Shown here one piece after another: positions 29,199 to 38,391 of a DNA stretch of 64,000 nucleotides. A program made the position numbers and the translations under genes. Source of the stretch: Sinohyriopsis cumingii (lineage: Eukaryota > Mollusca > Bivalvia > Unionida > Unionidae); the NCBI GenBank assembly GCA_028554795.2, contig CM068830.1:111055214-111119213 (forward strand). Reading direction: 5' to 3'. Under the pieces are notes generated by a model. It had not been told where the DNA came from. It did not search any database and saw nothing but the letters and a program-made list of their open reading frames with translations. Numbering within the stretch: the first letter of the stretch is position 1; each line of letters opens with the position of its first letter.

Positions 29199-29659
29199 AT
29201 GGAAGAGACTAACCAGATGGAACGTTTCGTCAGAGCTTTGCGAGGGGTCATTAGAAAATTCTCTTCAGACCAGCCTACGGACTACTCTCCTTCCTTTCGA
29301 GATAAAAGTCAAGATACTTGCTATATCTGTCAGAAGAAAGGGCATTGGTCTTCAGAGTGTCCAGACCGTCAAAAAACAGGAGCTAAAAAAGACAAAAGTA
29401 AAGATACCTGTTATTATTGTAAAGAAAAAGGACATTGGTCTCCAGATTGCCCAAAAAAGAACAAGAGGAGTCAGAAGAAAAGAAGGATTCTTCAGAAGAA
29501 GAGAGGGATTCTTCAGAAGAAGAGAGGGATTCTTCAGAGAAAGAAAGCAGACAGGTGAAGAAAAAGAAACAGGAGAAGAAAAGAAGAAGGGAAGAAAGTG
29601 AGGAGGAAGAAGAGGAAAAGAGTGTGACAGTGAAGAAATTCAAAAAACAGAGAGACTAA
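29199..29659 (+). pseudogene. P1 CCHC zinc-knuckle protein, probably broken
   Basis: Starts MEETNQMERFVRALRGVIRK after the plus-strand TATA box. Two CCHC knuckles follow, CYICQKKGHWSSEC and CYYCKEKGHWSPDC, of the type found in Gag and in cellular single-stranded nucleic acid binders. The C-terminal part is a Ser/Glu/Lys repeat zone (DSSEEERDSSEEE) ending in KKQEKKRRREE. About one break compared with the expected layout. The role may be nucleic-acid chaperone. Poly(A) signal AATAAA at 29738-29743. Confidence 0.7.
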
Positions 29660-29903
29660 ACAAGGAGAAAGAAGAAGTCAATGAACTTTAAATTAAAGTG
29701 TTGTGTTGTGAATTGGATTGTAAAAAATGGATAAAAGAATAAATGAATGATATAAGGTAAGAGTCTTTGAGTTTTGATTTTAAAATAAGAAGCTACACTC
29801 ACGCACTCATACAAAGACACGTACTATAGGGTAAAATGGGTGGGTTATTTTTTTTTGAGTTATTGGCAAATTGAAATTGTATTTCTTTTCGAGATATGTG
29901 GGT
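29660..29903. other. 3' intergenic zone between convergent genes
   Basis: Holds the AATAAA of the zinc-knuckle gene (29738-29743) and the downstream flank of the stem-loop of the converging gene, including ATTGGCAAATTGAAATTGTATT, shared with the left arm. No open frame. Confidence 0.6.
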
Positions 29904-29919
29904 GGCCCTGAAAAGGGCC
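29904..29919 (-). terminator. Histone-type 3' stem-loop
   Basis: Minus strand AAAAAAGGCCCTTTTCAGGG, then CCACCCACATATCTCGAAAAGAAATAC. It lies 27 nt after the stop at 29947. The convergent zinc-knuckle gene uses AATAAA instead, so the two 3' systems meet in this gap. Confidence 0.93.
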
Positions 29920-29946
29920 TTTTTTCTTTACGATGTAGGGGCGAGT

Positions 29947-30522
29947 TTAAGCAATCAACTTTAACTGCCTTATGCCTTTGCCACGGCCAAGGCCTACTTC
30001 TGGACTGCGTAATGTTGATGATGATGATAATGATTGGGTTGAAATCACTAAGGGTGGTACGGTAGGCTTAGTCACAGGGTTGACGTGTTTAGCTCGGGAA
30101 GGTCGTATTCTCTTCGGTCGTGATAAAGAAGTCTGATACATTTGTTTCAGACTTCTTAACTCCGCTAAAATGTCCAACAGTACCGTGACCGTTTGATTTT
30201 CACCCTCTTGTTTCTTTGCTGCTACTTCTTCTTGCTGTTGTTGCTGTTGTTTTTTTCTTACCTCTTCTTCTTGCTGTAGGAGAAAAGCTTGTTCCGCTTC
30301 CTTTTGTCGTTGTATAAATTTCTCCAATTCTTCTTTCTGTCTCTGTCTAAAATTCTCCACTTGCGGTAATGAAGAAGGTAACGAAGGTTCCGGAACAAAT
30401 TCTTGCGAGGAGAGAAAATCGACAAAATCCCAATTCACCTCTTCTGAAAGTAAGTCCGGGTTCCCTTGGGCGGTCTCCCCTGCTGGTGCACCCCATTGGA
30501 TCGTTTTCTGAGTTTCCGTCAT
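29947..30522 (-). CDS. P1 right-arm Gln/Glu-rich coiled-coil protein
   Basis: 191 aa. N-terminal acidic segment (WDFVDFLSSQEFVPEP, about 31-46), long coiled coil with RQRQKEELEKFIQRQKEAEQ and a Gln run (60-105), a helical block ILAELRSLKQMYQTS, a basic patch RPKRIRPSRAK and a C-terminal GLGRGKGIRQLKLIA. The helix-acidic-basic layout suggests a regulatory DNA-binding protein. The P2 copy lies at 32796-33352. Shares a CRE-containing divergent promoter with 30742-30972. Confidence 0.6.
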   Translation of the reverse strand: MTETQKTIQWGAPAGETAQGNPDLLSEEVNWDFVDFLSSQEFVPEPSLPSSLPQVENFRQRQKEELEKFIQRQKEAEQAFLLQQEEEVRKKQQQQQQEEVAAKKQEGENQTVTVLLDILAELRSLKQMYQTSLSRPKRIRPSRAKHVNPVTKPTVPPLVISTQSLSSSSTLRSPEVGLGRGKGIRQLKLIA

Positions 30523-30564
30523 GTTGAATCACTGTCGCATAGATTGACTGCACACAAGCACTAG

Positions 30565-30700
30565 CGAATCTATATAGACTACGTGACGTCACAGACTGCT
30601 CTCTTCGGATTGGATGCGGGCTGACTGAATTCTGTAACGCGTGTTAGGATTGGTGAATGAACTCAATCCGTTTCAATCCTTTCTGTCCCTATAAATAAGC
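30565..30700. promoter_or_regulatory. Divergent right-arm promoter with CRE palindrome
   Basis: A TATATAGA box for the minus-strand gene (about 30570-30577), the perfect CRE TGACGTCA at 30584-30591, CCAAT-type ATTGG near 30611 and 30650, and TATAAATA for the plus-strand gene at 30690-30697. The same arrangement is conserved in P2 (CRE at 32729-32736). Confidence 0.7.
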
Positions 30701-30741
30701 GCAGTTCACTGCATTGATTCACCTATTCTCGGAGCCTCAAC

Positions 30742-30972
30742 ATGTGGACAGACGTTGAATCTTCAACCCTTGTGTCAACAATGATGTTCAGGACGGACAT
30801 GCTCATGTATGTCCGATCCAAGTGGACCGTTGTCCACAGGACCAGCAGCAGCCTGTGGATAAGAAGAGTCTATATAGAGAGACAAGGTTGCCTCAAGAGG
30901 ACTCTGATGTATGGCCCTGCTGTAAGACGAAGTTTGAGGACAAGAAGATGTCGCAAATGCCCTTTATGTTAA
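30742..30972 (+). CDS. P1 outermost right-arm gene, unknown
   Basis: 76 aa, MWTDVESSTLVSTMMFRTDM, a basic C-terminal half (RRSLRTRRCRKCPLC). It starts about 45 nt after the TATA box and stops 22 nt before the stem-loop inside the terminal repeat. The P2 counterpart is 32351-32578 with the same ends, so the protein is maintained. No known family. Confidence 0.6.
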   Translation: MWTDVESSTLVSTMMFRTDMLMYVRSKWTVVHRTSSSLWIRRVYIERQGCLKRTLMYGPAVRRSLRTRRCRKCPLC

Positions 30973-30991
30973 GGGCATATTAACATAAACC

Positions 30992-31062
30992 AAAGGCCCT
31001 TTTCAGGGCCAGCCATATTTCTCGAAAAGAGATAGCGTTTGAATTGCCTACCCATTTTTTTA

Positions 31063-31097
<35 letters not shown>

Positions 31098-31381
31098 AAT
31101 AGAGACCCTCCCTGTTTCAATTTTACATAGACCCTATACAGTCCCAAGGGTTTTTTGGCCATGTTAGATTTACATAGACCCTATATTGTCCCAGGGTTTT
31201 TGGCCATGTTAATTCCCATAGACCCTATATTGTCCCAGGGTTTTTGTCCATGTTAATTCCCATAGACCCTATATGTTCCCACGATTTTTCTCCATGTTAA
31301 ATTTACATAGACCCTATATGTTCCCAAGGGGGGTCTGTAATGATAAATCCCATAGACCCTATAAGATCCCCCTTAACTACT
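30992..31381 (-). repeat. P1 right terminal inverted repeat
   Basis: Reverse complement of 11222-11612, with the same ATAGGGTCTATGGG units, a poly-T tract of different length, and the end CCCTTAACTACT directly before the duplication TGTGAT. Confidence 0.92.
30995..31010 (+). terminator. Histone-type 3' stem-loop in P1 right terminal repeat
   Basis: Plus strand ACCAAAGGCCCTTTTCAGGGCC, then AGCCATATTTCTCGAAAAGAGATAG. Textbook CCAAA before the stem and a purine element 14 nt after it; 22 nt from the stop of the 76-aa gene. Confidence 0.95.
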
Positions 31382-31387
31382 TGTGAT
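31382..31387. repeat. Right target-site duplication of P1 (TGTGAT)
   Basis: Second copy of the six bases at 11216-11221. Confidence 0.95.
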
Positions 31388-31942
31388 ACTTTGAAACCCC
31401 ATTTATCAGCCCATTTCCCAATTTGGCTTAAACTTGTTTGAATATCGCTGATTACTTTGTGGTTGTAGGGGTTTCCTGCTCATCGTAGTCCGCTATCATC
31501 AGCAAATTGTGAGAGTTCAATTTGTTTTGATGTTAGGTTGGTGTCCAAGTCATTAATCATGATGTTTAAAAGGGTTGGGCTGAGTACCTCTCATGTGGTG
31601 TACTTTTTTCAAGTGTGCGTGGTTCAGCGTAGGTATCGCCGACTCTGGTTGTTATTTTCCGGTCAGTGAGGACGTTTTCAATGAATTTAAAAATTCGACC
31701 TGTCATGGCATAATGGTTGAGTTTGGCTAATGAGCATTTGGTCCATATAAGGTCGAATGCCTTTTCTAGGCCAATAAATACTGCAATTAAATTCCTATCA
31801 GCTTTGAGTTTGGAGTTAAACGCTAATTTGATTGCGGTTTCCAATCGTATTAGTTGATCCGTGGTTTGTCTTTTGTTTCTAAATCCGAATTATTATCGGA
31901 GATTAAATTATTGCTCTCTATGTGGTGTTTGAGTCGGTTGGT
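31388..31942 (-). mobile_element. LINE, reverse transcriptase part
   Basis: Minus-strand coding for an RT segment: LIAVFIGLEKAFDLIWTKC (31795-31735), the palm block around the first catalytic Asp, and GRIFKFIENVLTDRKITTRV. Reading on towards 31388 gives WADKWGFK, continuous with the 3' part at 11215. Interrupted by frame changes, so inactive. The upstream part is displaced by P2, which begins at 31943. Confidence 0.8.
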
Positions 31943-32335
31943 AGTAGTGAATGGGGCCACCCTAGGGACAATGGGAATTACCATTAAAAACACCCCTGGG
32001 CCACTCTAGGGACAATGGAAATTTAACATGGGGAAAATTGCTGGGCCACTCTAGGGACAAGGGGAATTGAACATTGGGAATATAGTTTGGGCTTGTCTAG
32101 GGACAAGGGGAATTGAACATGGGGAATAGAGTTTGGGCTTGTCTAGGGACAAGGGGAATTAACATGGGGAATAAATTGTGGGGCTTGTATAGGGACAATG
32201 GGAATAAATCGTGGGCCTGTATAGGGACAAGGGGAATTTAACATGGGATTTTTTTTTAAAAATTTTTAAAAAAGGGTAGGCAATGGAAAGTCAATCTCTT
32301 TTCGAGACCTATGGGTGGCCCTGAAAAGGGCCTTT
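31943..32335 (+). repeat. P2 left terminal repeat
   Basis: Starts AGTAGTGAATGGGGCCACCC and has about seven units of TAGGGACAAGGGGAATTGAAC type, then GGGTAGGCAATGGAAAGTCAA and the stem-loop. Similar plan to P1 but with unit type GGGACAATGGG in place of GGGTCTATGGG. The partner repeat is outside the window. Confidence 0.85.
32317..32332 (-). terminator. Histone-type 3' stem-loop in P2 terminal repeat
   Basis: Minus strand AAACCAAAGGCCCTTTTCAG with a perfect stem, then CCACCCATAGGTCTCGAAAAGAGATTG. It lies 18 nt after the stop at 32351. Confidence 0.94.
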
Positions 32336-32350
32336 GGTTTTATATTAATA

Positions 32351-32578
32351 TTAACATAGACGGCATCTGTCACATCTTCTTCTTAAACTCCTTCCAACTG
32401 CAGGTCCATACACAAGTACCTTCTTGAGGCATCCTTGTCTTTCTATGTAAACTCTTCTCATCCATAGACTAGTATCTGTCCTATCGACAACAGTCCACTT
32501 GGACCGGACATACATGGGTATGTCCGTCGTGAACATCATTGTTGACACAAGGGTGGAAGATTGAACGTCGGTCCACAT
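32351..32578 (-). CDS. P2 outermost arm gene, homologue of 30742-30972
   Basis: 75 aa, MWTDVQSSTLVSTMMFTTDI, clearly the same protein as in P1 with a basic Cys-containing C-terminus (RSLRRRCDRCRLC). It looks whole. Function unknown. Confidence 0.6.
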   Translation of the reverse strand: MWTDVQSSTLVSTMMFTTDIPMYVRSKWTVVDRTDTSLWMRRVYIERQGCLKKVLVYGPAVGRSLRRRCDRCRLC

Positions 32579-32624
32579 CTTGAGGCTCCGAGAACAGGCG
32601 AGTGATTGCGCTGAACTGCGCTTA

Positions 32625-32760
32625 TTTATAGGTAGAGGAAGGATTGAAACGGATTGAGTTCATTGACCAATCCAAACACGCGTGACAAAATTCAGTTAGC
32701 CCGCATCCAATCCGAAGAGAGCGGTCTGTGACGTCACGTGGTCTATATAGATTCGCTAGC
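32625..32760. promoter_or_regulatory. P2 divergent promoter with CRE palindrome
   Basis: TGACGTCA at 32729-32736 overlapping the E-box CACGTG at 32735-32740, TATATAGA for the plus-strand gene just after it, and a TATAAATA-type box on the minus strand near 32624-32631. Same architecture as 30565-30700. Confidence 0.7.
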
Positions 32761-32795
32761 GCCTGTGTGCAGTCAATCTATGCAACAGTGATTCA

Positions 32796-33352
32796 ACATT
32801 ACGGAAACTCAGAAAACGATTCACTGGGGTGCACCAGCAGTGGAGACCGCCCAAGGGAACCGGGACTTACTTTCAGAAGAGGTACATTGGGATTTTGTGG
32901 ATTTTCTTACCTCGCAACAATTTGTTCCGGAACCTTCGTCCCATTCTTCATTACCGCAAGTGGAGAATTTTAGACAGAGACAGAAAGAAGATTTGCAGAA
33001 ATTTATGCAACGACAAAAGGAAGCGGAACAAGCTTTTCTCCTACAGCAACAGCAACAGCAACAAGAAGAGGTAAGAAAAAAACAAGAAGAAGAAGTAGCA
33101 GCAAAGAAACAAGAGGGTGAAAATCAAACGGCCACGGTACTGTTGAACATTTTAGCGGAGTTAAGACGTCTGAAACAAATGTATCAGACTTCTTTATCAC
33201 GACCGAAGAGAATACGACCTTCCCGAGCTAAACACACCAACCCTATGACTAAGCCTACCGTACCACCCTTAGTGATTTCAACCCAATCATCATCATCAGA
33301 AGTAGGCCTCGGCCGTGGCAAAGGCTTAAGGCAGTTAAAGTTGATTGCTTAA
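32796..33352 (+). pseudogene. P2 right-arm-type Gln/Glu-rich coiled-coil gene
   Basis: Homologue of the P1 protein at 29947-30522, with the same acidic WDFVDFLTSQQFVPEP block, coiled coil, basic patch and GLGRGKGLRQLKLIA end. One apparent break near its beginning. Stem-loop 21 nt after the stop. Confidence 0.6.
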
Positions 33353-33373
33353 ACTCACCCCTACACCAAAAAA

Positions 33374-33389
33374 GGCCCTTTTCAGGGTC
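33374..33389 (+). terminator. Histone-type 3' stem-loop, one stem mismatch
   Basis: Plus strand GGCCCTTTTCAGGGTC, with a G-T pair in the RNA stem, CCAAAAAA upstream and TCTCGAAAAGAGATAGCC downstream. The purine element is better kept than in several other copies. Confidence 0.88.
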
Positions 33390-33635
33390 ACCCACTTCTC
33401 TCGAAAAGAGATAGCCTTTCAATTTGCCAATAACTCAAAAATCAACAAAAATCCCATTTTACCCTAATAGTACGTGTCGTGTATGAGTGCGTGAGTGTAG
33501 CTTCTTATTTAAAATCAAAACTCAAAGACACTTACCTTATATAATTAATGTATTCTTTTCTCCATAGTTACAATCAATTCACAATTTACAACAGAACACT
33601 TTATAAATTACATTCATTTCTTCAGTTTCTTTTTT
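33390..33635. other. P2 intergenic zone between convergent genes
   Basis: Counterpart of 29660-29903 in P1, containing TTTGCCAATAACTC and GTACGTGTCGTGTATGAGTGCG. No gene. Confidence 0.55.
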
Positions 33636-34092
33636 TTACTCTCTTTTTTTCGATTTCTTCACCGTCACAGTCTTTTCCTCCTCTTCCTTCTCACTTTCTT
33701 CCCTTCTTCTTTTCTTCTCCTGTTTCTTTTTCTTCACCTGGCTGCTTTCTTCCTCTGAAGAATCTCTCTCTTCTTCTGAAGAATCCCTCTTTATTTCTGA
33801 CTCTTCTTCTTTCATTTTTGGGCAATCTGGAGACCAATGTCCTTTTTCTTGACAATAATAACAGGTATCTTGACTTTTGTCTTTTCTAGCCCCTGTTTTT
33901 TTTTTTTTTTTTTTTTTTTTGACGGTCTGGACACTCCGAAGACCAATGCCCTTTCTTCTGACAGATATAGCAAGTATCTTGACTTTTATCTCGAAAGGAA
34001 GGAGAGTAGTCCGTCGGCTGGTCTGAAGAGAATTTTCTAATAACCCCTCGCAAAGCTCTGATGAAACGTTCCATCTGGGTAGTCTCTTCCAT
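33636..34092 (-). pseudogene. P2 CCHC zinc-knuckle gene
   Basis: Counterpart of 29199-29659, start MEETTQMERFIRALRGVIRK, two knuckles CYICQKKGHWSSEC and CYYCQEKGHWSPDC and a Ser/Glu/Lys tail. A long homopolymer tract lies in the region between the knuckles. About one break. Confidence 0.65.
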
Positions 34093-34226
34093 CGTTGTGC
34101 TCGGTTTGAGAGTGAAATGAATAGTGAAAGGACAAGACACACACCCTTTTATATACGCTGGTTTGCCATGACTATAAATTAGTCTATGGTGTTTAAACTT
34201 GAGTCATTTGACGTTTTGCACTCAAG

Positions 34227-37200
34227 ATGAAACGATCCTATTCATTCGAGAAGAAAGAAGAAGAAAGTAAGAGGCAGAAACGTGATCTATCGCCTCGTAC
34301 CAGAGCTGAAGTCTTGGCACAAATTCATGCCAGTGATTTTGAAGAGGACATGAGTGAACCAGAATCCGAACCCTCTAAACAAAGTTCACCACCCTTAGTC
34401 AACCCTGAAAAGTACTATTCCATTCGAGAGACGGAAAAGCACTCCTCTAGAAAATTTAGAACCACGGCTTACACCTACACAGTGAAGTTTAAAGATTTCA
34501 AGGCTGACGTACCATTGGAGAAAGCAGAAGGGTTTATTACCGAGATGTGGGATTCTTTGCTTACCGCACTCAAGCGACAATGTCAACCCAAAGATGACGA
34601 TCGCTTGACACTATCCATAGATCACGACAGCTTGAAATCCCCTGTTTGGATCGAGTTTAGCAGACCCGCATAACTAACCCCTTCCAAAGTCATGGACAAG
34701 ATTCAACATGTACAACAATCAAATGACCAGTTTGACATCACCGATGGAAAAGCCACACTGAAAATGGCCCACGTCTCTCCTCCTCAAGGGACTGGACGCA
34801 AAAAGGTCTCTTTGCTGGACGACCTTCGCAACACCAAAACAAGTCTCGTCCGAATTAACAACCCTCAAGACCAGATGTGTTTAGCCCGTGCCATCGTGGT
34901 GGGACGAACCTATGCCAACAAAATCGACACGGTAGAATGGAAAAGAGCCTGGGAGAATATTCGAAAATCGGAGCGAGCCAAACAACGAAGTGAAGCAGAA
35001 CTCCTGTTACGACAAGCCGACTTGCCCAAAGACAAACATTGTGGCATTCCTGAGATGCAAACATTGCAAGATGTCCTAGCTCCACGATACACCTTGAATG
35101 TTCACCCTCAAGAAATGCGTGGGTCTCTGTTGTTTCGAGGGAAAGACTTTAAGGATGGAAAATACATTCATGTCTATTATCACAATGACCATTTCGATAC
35201 CATTACCAGTATCACCGGATTCCTGGGATACAGATATTACTGTGAGAAATGTGACTATGGCTATAACAATCGAGAGCAACACAAGCATTGCGGATGGAAA
35301 TGCTCAGGATGTTTGGCCTCTCCACCCTGTCTGAGCGAAGGACAAGTGCATTGTTCAACTTGTCTGCGCACGTTTGTCAGCCCTACCTGTTACCAACAAC
35401 ATTTGAAGACGCAAGGTTCAGAGCAGAAATGTCCTTGTCAATTGCTGAGGTTGTGCCCTACGTGTGGACAAGGCATACGTACCAACAGTGCCAAGACACA
35501 CGCATGTTCAGGAAAAAAAAAATGTCACATTTGTCATCACATCGTGGACTTGGAACACCAATGCTACGTGCAAAAATACCAAAAATACCAACCCCCACCA
35601 GAGAAAGAGGACGGTCACAAGAAGAAAGGCAATTTCATCTTTTTTGATTTCGAATGCATGCAAGAGACCGGTATTCACGTTCCTAATTTATGCGTGGCTC
35701 ATCGAGCGTGCGAAAAGTGCACTCAGGAACCTATCTTCAGTCATTGCCCTCACTGCAGTAAGATTCCCGGAGGGCGTGAAAAAATCTTTCGAGGACCGAA
35801 CACGTTAGCCGATTTTGCCAAATGGGTCTTAGACCCCATTGACAAGACGTGGAGCCAAGAGGACATCGACCGTTACGGACATTGTCATCGTCATGCCACG
35901 GTGTTGGCTCACAATTTCTCCGGATACGATGGACAGTTTCTTTTGAGATACTATACGGCAAAAGGCACCGAGCGTCCTAAAGTCACTTTAAACGGAGCCA
36001 AAATCATTTTCATGCAAGTGGGACAAGTACAGTTTAAAGATTCGATGAGTTACTTGGCCATGCCTTTGAGTCGAATGCCTAAAACGTTTGGAATGACAGA
36101 AATGGCTAAAGGGTACTTTCCACACTTTTTCAATACGGAAGCCAATCAACACGCCGTTCTACCCCATTTACCTCAGGCTCACTATTACGACCCCGACAAC
36201 ATGCGTACCGAACAACGAGAAGCTTTCTACGCTTGGTACCAGGCTCACTCCTCCGACCCTTTCGACATTCAGGAAGAAATGTTAAAGTATTGTCGTTCCG
36301 ACGTGGACATTTTACGGCGATGCTGTGGAAAATTTCGAGAACTGTTCATGGAACACGGAGGGGTCGATCCTTTGAAAGAAGCTTGCACCATTGCCAAAGC
36401 GTGTTCCTTAGTGTACCGCCAACGATTCATGCCTGAAAACACCGGGGCTGTCATCAGCCCTCAAACGACCCACTATGTCAAACGTCAATACTCGGTCAAA
36501 GCCCTACGTTGTTTACATTACTTGTGCGACAAGGAAGACAAATGGATTCAGCATGCCCGCAACGGAGGAGGCGAAAAGACCATCGGAACGTATTCGGTCG
36601 ATGGCTGGGACTTAGAAAATCCCAAGATCGTGTACGAGTTTAACGGTTGCTTATTTCACTTATGTCCCGTCTATTATCTTGACCGTGGCACTAAATATCA
36701 GTTTTTACAACGGACCATGGAGACTTGTACCACGCCACTTGTCAGCGACGCCTAAAGTTAGAACAGCAAGGATACCAAGTGGTGGAAATGTGGGAACACG
36801 AATACGATCACCGTTTGAAAACCGATCCCGAGTTTAAACGCCTCGTGGAAAGTTACCAGTTCGTGGACCCGCTGAACCCGAGGGATAGTTTGTACGGAGG
36901 AAGGACCAATGCCACCTGTTTGCTGTACCAAGCCGACGAAGAGAAAGGAGAAGAAATCAATACGAAGGTCTGATAAAGTGTAAAGTTTTGCCTACCACGG
37001 ACTTGTACCATCCTGTGTTACCTCACCATTATCAAGGCAAACTGATGTTTCCTTTGTGTCGTACTTGTGCCGAAACGTGCAACCAAGATCAGCCTTGTCA
37101 GCACACCCAGGAAGAACGAGCCTTGACGGGAACCTGGGTCAGCGTAGAATTGTTCAAAGCTCTGGACATGGAATACCAACTGTTAGAAGTGTACGAAATT

Positions 37201-38174
37201 TGTCACCTTGTCACCACAAGGGTGATCCCACGCAGAAAGGCATTTTCGCCGAAAACGTGGATGCCTTTTTGAAACTGAAGCAAGAAGCCAGCTGCTATCC
37301 TTCCTGGTGTCACACTCCCGAAGACCAAATCAAATTCAAAGAGAAATACTATGAACAAGAAGGCATCTATTTAGACCACATCGAGAAAAACGAAGGCAGG
37401 CGATCGTTTGCCAAAGTGATGTTAAATTGCTTGGGGGGTAAAATGGCACAACGACCGTGTTTACCCAAGACGGAGTATTTGACCGAACCTTCCCGCTACT
37501 TCCAGATGATTCACGACAAAACCAAATACATGAAACACGTGGACGTCGTTCGTGAGGATTTGATCTTGGTCAATTACGAAGAAGATCTTTACTTTGTACA
37601 AGACTACCCTTTTGGAAATGTCATCATTGCGGCTTACGTGACAGCTCATACTCGCTTAAAATTGTACGAAGCTTTAGAACTGTTAGGGGAACGTGTCCTG
37701 TACTTTGACACGGACAGTTGCATTTACATCCATCACCCGAGTCAACAGCACCCTGACATCGAAGGAGACCGTTTAGGAGCCTGGACAGACGAACATCCCG
37801 ACGACAAGATTCTAAGTTTCGTCAGTGGCGGTCCCAAAAAGTACGGCTACGAATACCGGGACCCACAAGGAGAAGTGCACACGACGTGCAAAGTGATAGG
37901 ATTGACTCTGAATTATCGTACCAGTCGTGTGGTCAACTTTGGGGTATTGAAAGAAGCCTTGCAATCGGGACAGGATGAACACTTTAAAGTGACCACCTAT
38001 CAACCGAACAAGATTGTACGTTTACCCACTCACCACATCGTCAGTCGACCTTTGGAAAAAGTCTATCAAATCGTGTACCAGAAGCTAGTGCGACTTTCCA
38101 ATCATTTCACCTTACCGTATGGACACGTCGGTATTGTTCTGTATATAAAAATGAACCCTAGGCAAGATCGATAG
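34227..38174 (+). pseudogene. P2 type B DNA polymerase, broken
   Basis: Homologue of 25000-29064 over its whole length: exonuclease motifs FFDFECMQETG and HNFSGYDGQFLL, and polymerase motif C YFDTDSCIY are recognisable. About four breaks, so no full-length product is expected. A minus/plus TATA pair upstream matches P1. Confidence 0.9.
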
Positions 38175-38200
38175 TTCATTGTGACTACCGAGCGAACAAG

Positions 38201-38220
38201 ATGAATACTTTCAGAGAAAC
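38201..38220 (+). pseudogene. P2 BIR gene start, interrupted by P3
   Basis: ATGAATACTTT here corresponds to the first codons of the P1 BIR gene at 24967. P3 begins immediately after GAAAC. A short Cys-rich remnant of the same gene (VECDCEPC) lies beyond P3 near 54700-54722; the BIR domain itself is not seen in P2. Confidence 0.75.
38216..38220. repeat. Left target-site duplication of P3 (GAAAC)
   Basis: GAAAC is repeated at 54646-54650, directly outside the other end of P3. Confidence 0.85.
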
Positions 38221-38369
38221 AGCAGCAGAGAGGGCGATCAGACCACTTAAGGGAGTGGTCACCCTTGTGTTTGGACCACAAAAAAAAGTGACCCTTCATA
38301 GAGGTCAATACCACGTCTACGATTATTGTTTGTCCCAAACAGAATTGTAGACGCCCCCTCTCTGCTGCT
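38221..38369. repeat. P3 left terminal palindrome (hairpin end)
   Basis: AGCAGCAGAGAGGG at the outer edge is complementary to CCCCTCTCTGCTGCT at 38355-38369. Inside are two smaller hairpins: GACCACT...AGTGGTC (about 38241-38260) and CGTCTACGATT...AATTGTAGACG, the latter with a nested TGTTTG TCC CAAACA. The whole terminus can fold into a branched T- or Y-shaped structure. Confidence 0.85.
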
Positions 38370-38391
38370 ATTCATGTTGTAAAAGAAATTT

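Larger units (their letters stand above)
11222..31381 (-). mobile_element. Polinton/adintovirus-like element P1, near-complete
   Basis: About 20.2 kb, bounded by the 6-bp duplication TGTGAT, with ends AGTAGTTAAGGGGG...CCCCCTTAACTACT and inverted repeats of about 390 bp. It carries the full Polinton set on the minus strand: type B polymerase, chromodomain integrase, packaging ATPase, adenain-like protease, major capsid protein, penton and minor proteins, plus a BIR protein and short arm genes. It looks nearly whole, with perhaps one or two breaks. The close match of the terminal repeats and mostly open frames suggest a fairly young insertion. It is a virus-like fossil nested in a LINE. Confidence 0.95.

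Noticed and set aside
29199-29558. Retroviral or LTR-retrotransposon Gag because of the zinc knuckles
   Set aside because: No protease, reverse transcriptase or LTR is nearby, and the gene has a fixed place in both P1 and P2 beside the Polinton polymerase.
31060-31100. Poly-T tract as a LINE poly-A tail
   Set aside because: It lies inside the P1 terminal repeat and is mirrored in the left repeat, so it belongs to P1.
11222-31381. P1 and P2 as one large inverted duplication of a single element
   Set aside because: Their terminal units differ, gene sequences have diverged unevenly, and P1 has its own target-site duplication, so they are separate insertions.
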